From contig NZ_SOBH01000002.1 of the NCBI RefSeq assembly GCF_004365635.1, positions 682,001 to 746,000 of the forward strand: a stretch of DNA of 64,000 nucleotides, read 5' to 3'. A program made the position numbers and the translations under genes. Position 1 is the first letter of the stretch. Every line of letters begins with the position of its first letter. The notes beneath the pieces were generated by a model, which made no database searches, was not told the DNA's origin, and was given only the letters and a program-made list of their open reading frames with translations. Shown in pieces: positions 39,536-49,436 of the stretch. Source of the DNA: Litoreibacter halocynthiae. GTDB taxonomy: Bacteria > Pseudomonadota > Alphaproteobacteria > Rhodobacterales > Rhodobacteraceae.

Positions 39536-41254
39536 TCAGGTCGGAAGACCAACCACAAAACGTGCGCCAAGCGGTTCGGATGTGATGTCAGCGTCGGTCG
39601 GGCGAATGTTTTCGGCCCAGATCACACCACCATGAGCTTCGATGATCTGCTTTGAAATTGCCAATCCGAGACCGGAATGATTACCGAACTGGCGCTCAGG
39701 GCGCTCTGAGTAGAAACGGTTGAACACTTTGTTCAATGCCTGCTCGGGGATACCAGGGCCGGTGTCTTCGACAACGACCAGAACGCGGTTGTCGCGACGG
39801 CGCGCCCAGATACGCACTGCATCACCCTCTTCGCAGAAGGATGTCGCGTTGGTGATCAGGTTCACGAAGACTTGCGCCAGACGCGCCTCTAAACCGTGAA
39901 TGACAATCGGCTCGTTAGGGACATCTTTGATAAATTCGACCCCGTTCTCGGCAGCTTGCTGGCCCAAATATTCGGTCAGGTTGTTCAACATCCGCATCAG
40001 GTCGAACGGCTCTTCGTCTTCCTTCACCAGCTCGCTATCAAGACGCGAAGCGTTGGAGATATCACTGACAAGTCTGTCCAAGCGACGCACGTCATGCTCG
40101 ATAACATCCAGCAAACGACTACGCTGCTCGTCGGTTTTTGCCACATGCAATGTGCCGACAGCAGAGCGCAACGACGCCAACGGATTTTTGATTTCGTGGG
40201 CCACATCAGCGGCAAACTGTTCGTTAGCATCAATGCGTTCATACAACGCCGAGACCATCCCCCGCATTGCACCAGACAATCGCCCGATCTCGTCAGGGCG
40301 CGCGGTAAGGTCCGGTATGCGAACTCGGCTCGGGCTAACTTTACGGGCGTTCTTGTCCTGCCCCAACTCTGCGGCGGCGGCGAGATCGGACAACGGATTG
40401 GCGATGGTGGATGCCAGCACAAGGCTAAGGCCGATCGAGACCAGTATCGCGATGACAAACATCTGCAATACCTGCTCGCGTTCGCTGCGGACCAATTGAT
40501 CAATTTGTCCTGCGACAGTCGACAAGGCTATGACCCCAAGCACCTGACCATTGCGTTCGATTGGCGTTGCTACGGAGAATATACTGCCACCAGCGCCATC
40601 CAGACCAGTTCGACTTTCAGTTTGCCCGCTAGCCGCTTGTGCAAACAGTTTCCTTGCCTCGTCCTCTCCGCTAACGTTTGGAACCTGTTTTTGGTTGGAC
40701 CCGAATGCGCTGGAAATCGTTTCCCATACGCTGTTTAGAAATCCAGTGATGACTGTGCCATTCCGGTCGCTCTGAAGTCCTTCGGTTCCCGCAAGTTCTG
40801 GGCGATCAGCCCCCATCGTGCTGGCCAACAATGCTTCGTTTGAAGAAAACACATAGACTTCAACACCAGGAGCGATGTCCAAAGCGCTGAGTGTTGCCGA
40901 TGGATTTTCCAGAGTGGCATCCTCACCGGACACCGCGAGTTGGGCTTCAAACACATCCGCGATCAGCTGTGCTTCGGAGACCAGTGCGACTTCTCGCTGC
41001 GCAACAAGGCTGTCCCGAAATGGGTTGAGGAACAAAACACCCGCAACCATGAGGAGCAATGCCAGCAGGTTGAAGGTAATGATTTTACGCGCCAAGGGGG
41101 AACGGTTCAGCGAAATAAGATTTCGCTTCTCCCGTTTGGATCTAAGCTCTTGCTCGACACCGTCACCTGACTGCGTCCAGTCTTCGCCCATAACCAATTC
41201 TGCGTTTCTTGCTGGCTTGGAGCTCGCCACAGAAAACCTCGACACTAAAGACAT
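39536..41254 (-). CDS. chvG: sensor histidine kinase ChvG (ExoS/BvrS family)
   Basis: A 572-residue membrane kinase. Two membrane helices (about 58-77 and 262-283) bracket a periplasmic sensor domain of about 185 residues; a HAMP linker, the H-box DVAHEIKNPLAS and the ATP-binding N, G1 and G2 boxes (NLITNA, VEDTGPGIP, GLGLAIS) follow. ChvG senses acidic pH or envelope/host cues and phosphorylates ChvI. It starts 2 nt after the chvI stop, so the pair is one unit and continues into hprK. Confidence 0.93.
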   Translation of the reverse strand: MSLVSRFSVASSKPARNAELVMGEDWTQSGDGVEQELRSKREKRNLISLNRSPLARKIITFNLLALLLMVAGVLFLNPFRDSLVAQREVALVSEAQLIADVFEAQLAVSGEDATLENPSATLSALDIAPGVEVYVFSSNEALLASTMGADRPELAGTEGLQSDRNGTVITGFLNSVWETISSAFGSNQKQVPNVSGEDEARKLFAQAASGQTESRTGLDGAGGSIFSVATPIERNGQVLGVIALSTVAGQIDQLVRSEREQVLQMFVIAILVSIGLSLVLASTIANPLSDLAAAAELGQDKNARKVSPSRVRIPDLTARPDEIGRLSGAMRGMVSALYERIDANEQFAADVAHEIKNPLASLRSAVGTLHVAKTDEQRSRLLDVIEHDVRRLDRLVSDISNASRLDSELVKEDEEPFDLMRMLNNLTEYLGQQAAENGVEFIKDVPNEPIVIHGLEARLAQVFVNLITNATSFCEEGDAVRIWARRRDNRVLVVVEDTGPGIPEQALNKVFNRFYSERPERQFGNHSGLGLAISKQIIEAHGGVIWAENIRPTDADITSEPLGARFVVGLPT

Positions 41255-41256
41255 AG

Positions 41257-41958
41257 CTACTCTTCGTTGTATCTGTAACCGATGCCGTAGAGGGTCTCAA
41301 TCGCCGAGAACTCATCATCGGCTGTGCGCATCTTCTTGCGCAGGCGCTTGATGTGGCTGTCGATCGTGCGGTCGTCGACGTAGACCTGATCGTCATAAGC
41401 CACGTCCATCAGCTGGTCGCGCGATTTCACGAAACCCGGACGCTGCGCCAATGCCTGCAAGAGCAGGAATTCGGTCACCGTCAGAGACACATCATTGCCC
41501 TTCCACGTCACTGTGTGACGCAGGGGATCCATCGTCAGATCGCCGCGCACCATGGTTTGGGCGACTTCGCCTTCACCGGCATCATCTTTGGCAATCGCTT
41601 CTTTGCGGCGCAAGATTGCGCGGATACGTTCGACCAGCAGGCGTTGCGAGAAAGGTTTGCGCACATAGTCGTCCGCCCCCATACGCAGACCAAGAACCTC
41701 GTCGATCTCATCATCTTTTGAAGTCAGGAAGATCACAGGAACTTCGGATTTTTGACGCAAACGCTGCAACAAATCCATGCCGTCCATACGCGGCATCTTA
41801 ATGTCGAGAACTGCCATGTCCGGCATTTTGCGGGTGAAAGCGTCCAGTGCGCTTTGACCATCATTATATGTTTCTACCTCAAAGCCTTCGGCCTCAAGAG
41901 TCATTTGAACGGACGTCAGGATGTTCCTGTCGTCGTCCACCAACGCGATTTTTGACAT
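41257..41958 (-). CDS. chvI: response regulator ChvI (OmpR family)
   Basis: A 233-residue OmpR/PhoB-type regulator. The receiver domain has the acidic pair Asp8-Asp9, phospho-acceptor Asp52 ([10 protein letters not shown]) and Lys in FLTSKDD; a winged-helix DNA-binding domain covers about 135-230. It is the first gene of the leftward cluster and is divergent from pckA, an arrangement also known in rhizobia, where ChvI affects pckA and envelope genes. Confidence 0.95.
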   Translation of the reverse strand: MSKIALVDDDRNILTSVQMTLEAEGFEVETYNDGQSALDAFTRKMPDMAVLDIKMPRMDGMDLLQRLRQKSEVPVIFLTSKDDEIDEVLGLRMGADDYVRKPFSQRLLVERIRAILRRKEAIAKDDAGEGEVAQTMVRGDLTMDPLRHTVTWKGNDVSLTVTEFLLLQALAQRPGFVKSRDQLMDVAYDDQVYVDDRTIDSHIKRLRKKMRTADDEFSAIETLYGIGYRYNEE

Positions 41959-42116
41959 TGGGTGGCCCCTTTTTACTGCTCGTTGCTCTTATTTTTTTCT
42001 TACCATCGGCCCTTGGCCCTGCGGAATCAATGAAATTGTGGCGAATCAAGGCCTGTCCACCCTCATTTAGGCAATTCCCCCCTAATGTTTGACTAATATG
42101 CCGCACCTTATACCAA

Positions 42117-42130
42117 TGATAACGCTATCA
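42117..42130. promoter_or_regulatory. LacI/GalR-type operator candidate ahead of pckA
   Basis: The 14-mer TGATAACGCTATCA is a near-perfect palindrome (12 of 14 bases) with the central CG typical of LacI-family operators. It follows a TATACC -10-like box and lies 137 nt before pckA, within the 309-bp chvI-pckA gap. PckR in rhizobia and CceR in Rhodobacter are LacI-type gluconeogenesis regulators that could bind here; that link is inference. The rest of the gap shows no gene. Confidence 0.5.
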
Positions 42131-42267
42131 CGTCGCGCCCGACCGGTTTCCTCCCAAAACCGACGTGGTATACGGAGATTGATCACCTCGTCGGGGTGAT
42201 GCCGACGGATACAGGACCCGTTCGGACGTAAAGATGCGCGGGATTTTCCCGCTACAGGAGCAAGCTC

Positions 42268-43866
42268 ATGATCACAGGACGCGTCAATCCAGCTCAAATG
42301 TTGGACCAACAGGGTATTTCCGGCCTTGGGAGCGTCTTCTATAACTATCTGGAACCTGCTTTGGTTGAAGAAGCCCTCAAACGCAACGAGGGCACCTTGG
42401 GTAAAGGTGGCTCGTTTCTGGTGACCACCGGCAAACACACCGGTCGCTCTCCGAAAGATAAGTTTGTTGTGCGGACCCCGTCGGTTGAGAACACCATCTG
42501 GTGGGAAAATAATGCCCCGATGGAGCCGGAAGCCTTTGATGTGCTGTATGCCGACATGGTCGAGCATATGAAAGGTGGCGACTATTTCGTGCAGGATTTG
42601 TTTGGTGGGGCCGACCCGCTTCACCGCCTCGACGTTCGCGTCGTTACCGAGTTGGCATGGCACGGCCTATTCATCCGCCACTTGCTGCGACGCCCCGAAG
42701 CAGAAGAACTGGCGACCTTCGTCCCCGAGTTCACTGTCATCAACTGCCCGAGCTTTCAGGCTGATCCAGGACGCCACGGGTGCCGTTCGGAGACGGTTAT
42801 TGCGATGAACTTTGATAAGAAGTTGATCCTGATCGGTGGCACAGCCTACGCAGGCGAAAACAAAAAGTCCGTCTTCTCACTGCTCAACTACCTGTTGCCC
42901 GAGAAAAACATCATGCCGATGCACTGCTCGGCCAACCATGCCCACAGCAACCCTGCTGATGCGGCTGTGTTCTTCGGGCTTTCAGGCACAGGTAAGACCA
43001 CGCTGTCAGCCGATCCCTCCCGCACGCTGATCGGCGATGACGAGCACGGCTGGTCTGATCGCGGCATCTTCAACTTTGAAGGTGGTTGCTATGCCAAGAC
43101 GATCTCCTTGTCTGCAGAGGCTGAGCCGGAGATCTACGCCACAACCGAGAAATTCGGCACCGTGATCGAGAACATGGTATTCGACAAAGACACCAAAGAG
43201 TTGGACTTTGAAGACGACAGTCTGACCGCGAACATGCGTTGCGCCTATCCGCTGCCCTATATCTCCAACGCCTCCGACACGGCCCTTGGTGGCAACCCCA
43301 AGAACATCATCATGCTGACCTGCGATGCATTTGGTGTGCTACCACCCATCGCGCGACTGACGCCAGCGCAGGCAATGTATCACTTCCTGTCTGGTTTCAC
43401 CTCCAAGGTCGCCGGCACCGAGCGCGGCGTGACCGAGCCGGAGCCCACATTCTCCACCTGCTTCGGTGCGCCCTTTATGCCCCGCCGCCCAGAAGTCTAC
43501 GGCAACCTGTTGCGCGAAAAAATCGCTCAGCACGGCGCATCTTGCTGGCTTGTAAACACAGGCTGGACCGGTGGCGCGTATGGCACTGGCTCGCGCATGC
43601 CAATCCGCGCAACCCGCGCTCTGCTCACGGCAGCCCTGAACGGTTCCTTGAACGAAGGTGAGTTCCGTAAAGACCCGAATTTTGGCTTTGAGGTTCCCGT
43701 CACCTGCGATGGCGTCGACAACCGGCTCCTTGATCCTCGCAGCACATGGGGCAAAGAGTCTGAGTATGACGCTCAAGCCGCGAAGCTGGTGGAAATGTTT
43801 GCCGAAAACTTCGGTCAATACGTCCCGTTTATTGATGACGACGTGAAAGACGCCGCAATCGGATGA
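42268..43866 (+). CDS. pckA: phosphoenolpyruvate carboxykinase (ATP)
   Basis: A 532-residue ATP-dependent PEPCK, which converts oxaloacetate to PEP and starts gluconeogenesis. The kinase-1a P-loop [11 protein letters not shown] is at 237-247, the metal-binding GDDEHGW motif follows at about 256-262, and the oxaloacetate site TGRSPKDKF is at 58-66. The full length is present. The gene is divergent from chvI and overlaps the DUF3859 gene by 4 nt (ATGA). Confidence 0.98.
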   Translation: MITGRVNPAQMLDQQGISGLGSVFYNYLEPALVEEALKRNEGTLGKGGSFLVTTGKHTGRSPKDKFVVRTPSVENTIWWENNAPMEPEAFDVLYADMVEHMKGGDYFVQDLFGGADPLHRLDVRVVTELAWHGLFIRHLLRRPEAEELATFVPEFTVINCPSFQADPGRHGCRSETVIAMNFDKKLILIGGTAYAGENKKSVFSLLNYLLPEKNIMPMHCSANHAHSNPADAAVFFGLSGTGKTTLSADPSRTLIGDDEHGWSDRGIFNFEGGCYAKTISLSAEAEPEIYATTEKFGTVIENMVFDKDTKELDFEDDSLTANMRCAYPLPYISNASDTALGGNPKNIIMLTCDAFGVLPPIARLTPAQAMYHFLSGFTSKVAGTERGVTEPEPTFSTCFGAPFMPRRPEVYGNLLREKIAQHGASCWLVNTGWTGGAYGTGSRMPIRATRALLTAALNGSLNEGEFRKDPNFGFEVPVTCDGVDNRLLDPRSTWGKESEYDAQAAKLVEMFAENFGQYVPFIDDDVKDAAIG

Positions 43867-44432
43867 TCCGCACCTTGCTCAAAGCGGTCGTAACGATCAG
43901 CCTTCTGAGCCTGAATACACCGGCACAGGCGCAGCACTTGGACAGTGTTGCGCCTGACCTGATTTTTGATGAGCGCATCTTGTCCAGAATTGACTATGGA
44001 CTGGTTTGCCCTTCAGGCACCGCTAAGAAGCTCGCGGCTCCGGACACGCATTTGGGCTTCATCACCCAACGCGACCAAAGACAACGGATCGAGCACACAA
44101 CCCAGGTCGTTCCACTCTCCAAGGGCATTGGATTTGGTGTAGATGTGCAGTTGCCGGAAGGCACCGAACTACGGAATGTGGAAATCTCTGTTTTTCATCC
44201 CCCCTATGTCGGCACCGATGTGACCGAGGAAAGCTGGCAAAGCGATTTGCTACCGCACGCCTCAAACCTGAACTTCTTCATGTTCGAGTTCCCGTTCGAA
44301 ATGGTGGCAGGGGACTGGGCACTGCAGGCCAGTCACCAAGGCACCCTACTCTACTCGGTCAATTTCAAGGTCGTCGACCCGTCTCGTATTCCGAACTTGT
44401 CCAGCTACTGTTCGGGCGCATTGCTATCCTAA
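43863..44432 (+). CDS. DUF3859-domain exported protein
   Basis: A 189-residue protein with a signal peptide (cleavage probably after AQA, about residue 23). The conserved core includes [19 protein letters not shown] and [17 protein letters not shown], which I recognise as DUF3859, a beta-rich domain of unknown function. It is translationally coupled to pckA by an ATGA overlap. Its stop overlaps the stop of the convergent TauE/SafE gene by 4 nt. A periplasmic location is predicted. Confidence 0.8.
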   Translation: MIRTLLKAVVTISLLSLNTPAQAQHLDSVAPDLIFDERILSRIDYGLVCPSGTAKKLAAPDTHLGFITQRDQRQRIEHTTQVVPLSKGIGFGVDVQLPEGTELRNVEISVFHPPYVGTDVTEESWQSDLLPHASNLNFFMFEFPFEMVAGDWALQASHQGTLLYSVNFKVVDPSRIPNLSSYCSGALLS

Positions 44433-45196
44433 CCCATCAACCCGCGCCGGATCAGGTTGAGCCCGGCCAAAAGCAAAACCCACGACGTCACTTTGCGAAA
44501 CGTGGCTTGATCAATTCGGTCCTGCACCTTGAACCCCAGCCAGATGCCAACAAGAGCGGGCGGGATCAAAATGGCCGAGAACGGCAGCGTTTCCGCACGC
44601 AAAACTCCTGACTGTAAATGCGCTGCCAAAAGCATGACCGCGCCAAGCCCAAATACCACACCCTGAACGCGCATTTGCTCCTGCTTGGGTGTGTTGACCG
44701 CCGTTAGATATAAAACAGTCGGCGGCCCCCAGATACCTGACAGCCCCGCAACAAATCCGGCGAAGGCGCCAACGGCTGCCTCAATCCCGCCGTTGCGACG
44801 GGCCAAAGTCGGGTTCCAACCCAACAATTGCACTGCGGTAAAGCCGGCCACCGGCAAGCCGATGGCAAGATAGAGGATATTCGATGGGATCATCGTCACC
44901 AATTGAGCGCTGAGAACCAGCATGACCGCGCCAACACCCAAAAACAGTTTGTAATGGGTAAGAGATGTCCATGCCGCCCGCGCGCCCTGCCGCAAGGCCT
45001 GAATGCCATTGGTCGCCACCGTAGGCAGGATCAGCCCCGCCAAGGCCAATTCTGGTGACAAGAAGGTACTTAGGCCCGAGATGAATATTGTCGGCATGGC
45101 AAAACCCACGACACCCTTCACGAAACCGGAAAGCACGCCAATAAGCATGGCCAGTATCAATAATTCCGGCGAAATGATTGAGGAAAACATATCCAT
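44429..45196 (-). CDS. TauE/SafE-family permease
   Basis: A 255-residue membrane protein with about eight hydrophobic segments. The N-terminal half has the family pattern GVLSGFVKGVVGFAMPTI, and the second half GFVAGLSGIWGPPTVLYL. TauE/SafE members export sulfite, sulfoacetate or related organic acids; the substrate here is not shown by neighbours. It is a single gene between the DUF3859 gene and mcd. An alternative ATG two codons in is equally possible. Confidence 0.87.
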   Translation of the reverse strand: MDMFSSIISPELLILAMLIGVLSGFVKGVVGFAMPTIFISGLSTFLSPELALAGLILPTVATNGIQALRQGARAAWTSLTHYKLFLGVGAVMLVLSAQLVTMIPSNILYLAIGLPVAGFTAVQLLGWNPTLARRNGGIEAAVGAFAGFVAGLSGIWGPPTVLYLTAVNTPKQEQMRVQGVVFGLGAVMLLAAHLQSGVLRAETLPFSAILIPPALVGIWLGFKVQDRIDQATFRKVTSWVLLLAGLNLIRRGLMG

Positions 45197-45270
45197 GAGC
45201 GTTGGTAGCCTGCCAACTTTCCAAACGCATCAAATAAATCTTTGCGACATTTTCGTACTCTAACCTACAT

Positions 45271-45304
45271 TTTTGCGCATCAAAGTTGCGCTGCACCTGC
45301 AAAA
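45271..45304. promoter_or_regulatory. inverted TTTTGC / GCAAAA motif upstream of mcd
   Basis: TTTTGC (45271-45276) and GCAAAA (45299-45304) are inverted, with a further TTGCGC between them, 40-70 nt before the mcd start. TTTGCAAA-like sites are bound by RamB/ScfR-family acyl-CoA-responsive regulators in relatives. Only the motif resemblance is seen. Confidence 0.3.
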
Positions 45305-45343
45305 GGATTATTTCAGTGAAAAGCTTTATAAAGGATTCGAGAC

Positions 45344-47035
45344 ATGGCCCATGATGGACAGGATATGACCCTCGCTACCCCAACCCAAACGGTACTGCCG
45401 GATCTGCTAACACTGACTGCAGCCGCCCTTGCCCCAATCAGCGAACTGCTCAATAAGGCGAAAGAAGCGGTGCGGGCGCAAGTTACTGATAACGGGCGTA
45501 TTTCAGCGGTTTTGCTAGAGCAAAATCAAACCGCTGCCCATGGGCTTGCATGGCTCGCCACTTATGTGCAGTCCCTGACCCAGATGCAAAAATGGGCTGA
45601 AAAACTAATCGCCGAGGGCAAATTTTCCGAGGTTGAGCAGCTGATTCACCAGATCGCATTTGGCGAGTATCTTGGTCAAATCCAAGGTGGCATTCCCATG
45701 TCACAGGGTGAAATTCTGCGACTGCAAGATATTGGTCTGTCGCAAGACGACCAGAACAGCGCCATCACGGTCGAGATCACAACCCTCACCCGCACGGCTA
45801 ATACCCAGGCCGCACGCACGCGGCTTGTGGAACTGATGCAGGAACGCTCCGCGGAAATCATCACAGGCGCTTCTGGCCTTGATGACGAACTGGAAATGAT
45901 CCGCGAACAGTTTCGCCGCTTTTCAGTGGAAAAGGTCGAGCCCTTTGCACATGACTGGCACCTCAAAGATGAGCTGATCCCGATGGAGATTATCGAGGAA
46001 CTGGCAGAAATGGGTGTCTTCGGCCTGACCATCCCCGAAGAATACGGCGGGTTCGGGCTATCCAAAGCCTCTATGGTTGTTGTCTCCGAAGAATTGTCGC
46101 GCGGCTATATTGGCGTGGGCAGCTTGGGAACGCGGTCCGAGATCGCAGCCGAGTTGATCCTATGCGGTGGCACTGATGCGCAGAAAGAAAAGTGGCTGCC
46201 CAAACTGGCCTCCGCCGAAACCCTGCCAACAGCCGTGTTTACAGAGCCGAACACAGGCTCCGACCTAGGTGCGCTGCGAACCCGCGCAGTCAAGGATGGC
46301 GATGACTACAAGGTCACCGGCAACAAGACATGGATTACCCACGCGGCGCGCACCCATTTCATGACGCTGCTCGCGCGCACGGACCCCGACACGACCAACT
46401 ATAAGGGTCTGTCCATGTTCATCGCCGAAAAGACCCCCGGCGACGATGCCGACCCCTTCCCGACCGACGGCATGACTGGCGGCGAGATCGAGGTGCTGGG
46501 CTATCGCGGCATGAAGGAATACGAACTCGCCTTCGACAATTTCCACGTCAAGGGTGAGAACCTGCTCGGCGGCACGGAAGGTCAGGGCTTCAAGCAATTG
46601 ATGCAAACCTTCGAGAGCGCGCGCATCCAGACCGCCGCCCGCGCGATTGGCGTCGCGCAGTCAGCCATCGACGTCGCCATGCAATACGCCAACGACCGCA
46701 AGCAGTTTGGCAAATCCCTGATCGACTTCCCCCGCGTGTCCGGCAAAATCGCCATGATGGCGGTGGAAACCATGGTTGCGCGCCAGCTGACTTACTTCTC
46801 GGCCGACGAAAAAGACCACGACCGCCGCTGCGACCTAGAGGCTGGCATGGCTAAACTTCTGGGTGCCCGCGTCGCTTGGGCCAGCGCCGACAACGCGCTG
46901 CAAATCCATGGCGGCAACGGCTTCGCGCTAGAATACAAGATCAGCCGTATCCTGTGCGATGCCCGTATCCTCAACATCTTTGAAGGTGCTGCGGAAATTC
47001 AGGCGCAAGTCATTGCCCGTCGCCTGCTGGACTAA
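45344..47035 (+). CDS. mcd: (2S)-methylsuccinyl-CoA dehydrogenase
   Basis: A 563-residue FAD acyl-CoA dehydrogenase with an extra N-terminal helical region of about 165 residues before the normal fold. That extension with the following SGLDDELEMIREQFRRF and IPEEYGGFGLS stretches matches Mcd of the ethylmalonyl-CoA pathway, which oxidises methylsuccinyl-CoA to mesaconyl-CoA in acetate/C1 assimilation. FAD/CoA-site motifs (TEPNTGSDLGALRT, GNKTWITHAA) are intact. Electrons would pass to EtfAB. AAGGA lies 8 nt before this ATG; an ATG seven codons later is possible. A different acyl-CoA substrate is the main alternative. Confidence 0.8.
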   Translation: MAHDGQDMTLATPTQTVLPDLLTLTAAALAPISELLNKAKEAVRAQVTDNGRISAVLLEQNQTAAHGLAWLATYVQSLTQMQKWAEKLIAEGKFSEVEQLIHQIAFGEYLGQIQGGIPMSQGEILRLQDIGLSQDDQNSAITVEITTLTRTANTQAARTRLVELMQERSAEIITGASGLDDELEMIREQFRRFSVEKVEPFAHDWHLKDELIPMEIIEELAEMGVFGLTIPEEYGGFGLSKASMVVVSEELSRGYIGVGSLGTRSEIAAELILCGGTDAQKEKWLPKLASAETLPTAVFTEPNTGSDLGALRTRAVKDGDDYKVTGNKTWITHAARTHFMTLLARTDPDTTNYKGLSMFIAEKTPGDDADPFPTDGMTGGEIEVLGYRGMKEYELAFDNFHVKGENLLGGTEGQGFKQLMQTFESARIQTAARAIGVAQSAIDVAMQYANDRKQFGKSLIDFPRVSGKIAMMAVETMVARQLTYFSADEKDHDRRCDLEAGMAKLLGARVAWASADNALQIHGGNGFALEYKISRILCDARILNIFEGAAEIQAQVIARRLLD

Positions 47036-47081
47036 GAAACGTGACTAAACATATGGGGCGTGGCCTGTTAAACCGTGCCCC

Positions 47082-47468
47082 ATGAAACAATTCGCACTCA
47101 TCGCTTTGATTTTACTTGCCGCTTGTAAGGACGAAACCATTTCCGGCTACGCAGAAGACGGTGCAGTTTGGCAGCTCGAGTCGATTAACGGTGCCGCGTT
47201 CAAGGCCCGCGCCAGGCTCACCTTTCCACAGCCCGGAAAAATCGCGGGCTCCGGTCCTTGCAACCGCTATTTCGGCAAGCAAACCGCGCCCTATCCGTGG
47301 TTTTCTGTCGACGGCGTCGCCAGCACAAAGCGCGCTTGCCCCGATATGCGAGCCGAAAGTGTCTTCTTTGAAGCTCTAAGAAAGATGACCTTGTCCGAGG
47401 CAACGGGTGCAACACTCATCCTATCGAACGAAACGGGTGATCAGATGATCTTTAAGGCGTCCGAGTAG
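47082..47468 (+). CDS. META-domain lipoprotein
   Basis: A 128-residue protein. The signal ends in the lipobox LLAAC (Cys15), so it is lipid-anchored. The rest is a META/HslJ-like domain: [10 protein letters not shown] at the front, [10 protein letters not shown] in the middle and [10 protein letters not shown] before the last helix, with the usual two additional Cys. Such domains are found in heat-inducible or secreted proteins of unclear role. It overlaps the convergent recO by 17 nt. Confidence 0.8.
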   Translation: MKQFALIALILLAACKDETISGYAEDGAVWQLESINGAAFKARARLTFPQPGKIAGSGPCNRYFGKQTAPYPWFSVDGVASTKRACPDMRAESVFFEALRKMTLSEATGATLILSNETGDQMIFKASE

Positions 47469-48183
47469 CCCCCAGCGCCTCGACCAACCGATCCCGCGCT
47501 GGCGGCAAAGGTTTATTACCCAATTGCGGGGCCATCCACGTCGTTAGGAAGTATCCGGTCGTCGCCAACGCATCCGGCACACCTTCAAGCGATCCATCAC
47601 CGACGCCTCGCAAACAGTTCGGCAAGTTCAGTAGTCGCGAAGCCCATTCGCCTGCTCCTTGTCGTGACACCGCGCGGCCAGTTCGGGGCGAGACATAAAT
47701 CAACTCCTGCATCGACCCCGTCACAGCGCATGATGACAGGTCCAGGCCGAAGCCCAGTTCTTCCAACAACGCCAATTCCCACTGCACATAGGCGAGCGGC
47801 CAAGCATCGCTTTCTCCCAGAAGGTCGAACACCAACAAAGTTCGATCGTAGAGTTCTGGGTGCGGATCACGTTCAGCGAGTGCGAATTGCAGTAACCCAC
47901 AGAGCGCATTTAAACCCGCCAATGCTTTACGGTCGCCCATAACAGCCGCCGCACGGGATTTAACCGGCTCAACCGTGAACGCCCCCAAATGACCTTCAAG
48001 GCGCGCGCGCCACGAGACATCCAACTGCGCTCCGGGTTGCAATATCGGGGCCATTTTACGCCCCGCGCCTCCGCGCACGACACCTGCATGCCGGCCATAG
48101 TCGGGGGTAAAGACATCAATGATGGCTGCGTGCTCGCCGTGGCGGCGCGCTGATAGCAAGACCCCTTGGCTCCGCCAATCCAT
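47452..48183 (-). CDS. recO: DNA repair protein RecO
   Basis: A 243-residue RecO: N-terminal OB fold ([32 protein letters not shown]) and a helical C-terminal domain. It loads RecA on SSB-coated gaps with RecR. Two adjacent ATGs exist; I chose the second because GGAGAG is 6 nt before it. The zinc-binding cysteines of some RecO proteins are not conserved here. It is the last gene of the folK-to-recO housekeeping run. Confidence 0.92.
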   Translation of the reverse strand: MDWRSQGVLLSARRHGEHAAIIDVFTPDYGRHAGVVRGGAGRKMAPILQPGAQLDVSWRARLEGHLGAFTVEPVKSRAAAVMGDRKALAGLNALCGLLQFALAERDPHPELYDRTLLVFDLLGESDAWPLAYVQWELALLEELGFGLDLSSCAVTGSMQELIYVSPRTGRAVSRQGAGEWASRLLNLPNCLRGVGDGSLEGVPDALATTGYFLTTWMAPQLGNKPLPPARDRLVEALGATRTP

Positions 48184-48196
48184 CATTCACTCTCCG

Positions 48197-48529
48197 TTAA
48201 GTCAGGCCTTCTTGGTCCAAAAGATGCCGGCCCGATTTGTCCTCGACTTCGATTACCCATAGATCAGGGTCGAAACTCAGTTGCATTGTAATGGCCTCGT
48301 CGACCTTTCGCTCGTCATCTTCGCTCAAGACGATCCAAGCCCTCTCACCGCTCATCAGATCAAAAGACCGCTGATAGGCCACCGCCTGCCCGTCCAACGT
48401 GTTCAACTTGACCATAACGACACCCGCTGTCGGATCACCCTTGGAAGTCACAAAGGCCGGAATATTCGCCAGCCGCAGGCGGTTCAGGTAAGCAGAAACC
48501 CAGAAGTCAGTTGTCAGGCGACTACTCAT
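48197..48529 (-). CDS. DUF1491-family protein
   Basis: A 110-residue protein started at [15 protein letters not shown]; the frame is open for 17 more codons inside era. Conserved elements are VMVKLNTLDGQA, QRSFDLMSGERAW and the C-terminal SFDPDLWVIEVEDKSG. This is DUF1491, an alphaproteobacterial family of unknown role, commonly found between era and recO. It overlaps era by 8 nt, so translation is coupled. No signal or membrane segment. Confidence 0.87.
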   Translation of the reverse strand: MSSRLTTDFWVSAYLNRLRLANIPAFVTSKGDPTAGVVMVKLNTLDGQAVAYQRSFDLMSGERAWIVLSEDDERKVDEAITMQLSFDPDLWVIEVEDKSGRHLLDQEGLT

Positions 48530-49436
48530 TACCGTCTTTGAAATCCAAGCCCATCTCGGAGTAGCGTTCGCTTTCCTCAAGCCAGCCGGGTCGCACCTTC
48601 ACCTGTAAAAACAGGTGAACCTTGCGGCCTAGAAACTCAACCAATTCCTCGCGAGCGGCTTTGCCCACCGCTTTAATTGTCTCGCCCTTGGCACCCAGAA
48701 CGATGCCCTTGTGGCCATCTCTGATCACGTAGATGAGTTGCTCGATACGGGCAGAGCCGTCCTTTTGCTCCTCCCAGTTTTCGGTCTCGACAGTCATCTG
48801 GTAAGGCAGTTCCTGATGCAGTCGCAGTGTCAGTTTCTCGCGGGTAATCTCGGCGGCGATCTGGCGCATCGGCGCATCGGCCAATTGGTCTTCGGGGTAC
48901 AGCCACGGACCTTCCGGCACTTTACCTGCAAGCCACTGCCGCAACGCATCGACCCCATGGCCCTTCTCGGCCGAGATCATGAACGTCTCTTCAAACGCGA
49001 AACGGTCATTCAACTCCTTGGTCAACCCAAGCAGCACGTCCGATTTCACGCGGTCGATCTTGTTGATTGCTAGAACCACCGGCGCGCCAGCGGTGCGCTC
49101 TGCCAAACCGTCCATAATGGCGCTGACACCTTCAGTAATGCCACGATGTGCTTCGACAAGCAGCACTACGATGTCTGCGTCCGATGCCCCGGACCATGCG
49201 GCAGCAACCATCGCGCGATCCAAGCGGCGACGCGGGCGAAACAAGCCAGGCGTGTCCACAAACACCAGTTGCGCCTGCCCTTCCATCGCCACCCCGCGAA
49301 TACGCGCGCGCGTGGTTTGAACCTTATGCGTGACGATCGACACTTTCGCGCCCACCATCCGGTTGAGCAGCGTCGATTTGCCGGCGTTCGGCTCTCCGAT
49401 CAGCGCGATGAAGCCCGCGCGGGTTGCCTCGGTCAT
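48522..49436 (-). CDS. era: GTPase Era
   Basis: A 304-residue Era. G1 is GEPNAGKST at about 14-22, G3 DTPGL at about 61-65 and G4 NKID near 124-127. The C-terminal KH domain ([20 protein letters not shown]) binds the 3' end of 16S rRNA during 30S maturation. Its start overlaps the rnc stop by 4 nt (ATGA), the classic rnc-era coupling. Confidence 0.97.
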   Translation of the reverse strand: MTEATRAGFIALIGEPNAGKSTLLNRMVGAKVSIVTHKVQTTRARIRGVAMEGQAQLVFVDTPGLFRPRRRLDRAMVAAAWSGASDADIVVLLVEAHRGITEGVSAIMDGLAERTAGAPVVLAINKIDRVKSDVLLGLTKELNDRFAFEETFMISAEKGHGVDALRQWLAGKVPEGPWLYPEDQLADAPMRQIAAEITREKLTLRLHQELPYQMTVETENWEEQKDGSARIEQLIYVIRDGHKGIVLGAKGETIKAVGKAAREELVEFLGRKVHLFLQVKVRPGWLEESERYSEMGLDFKDGNE

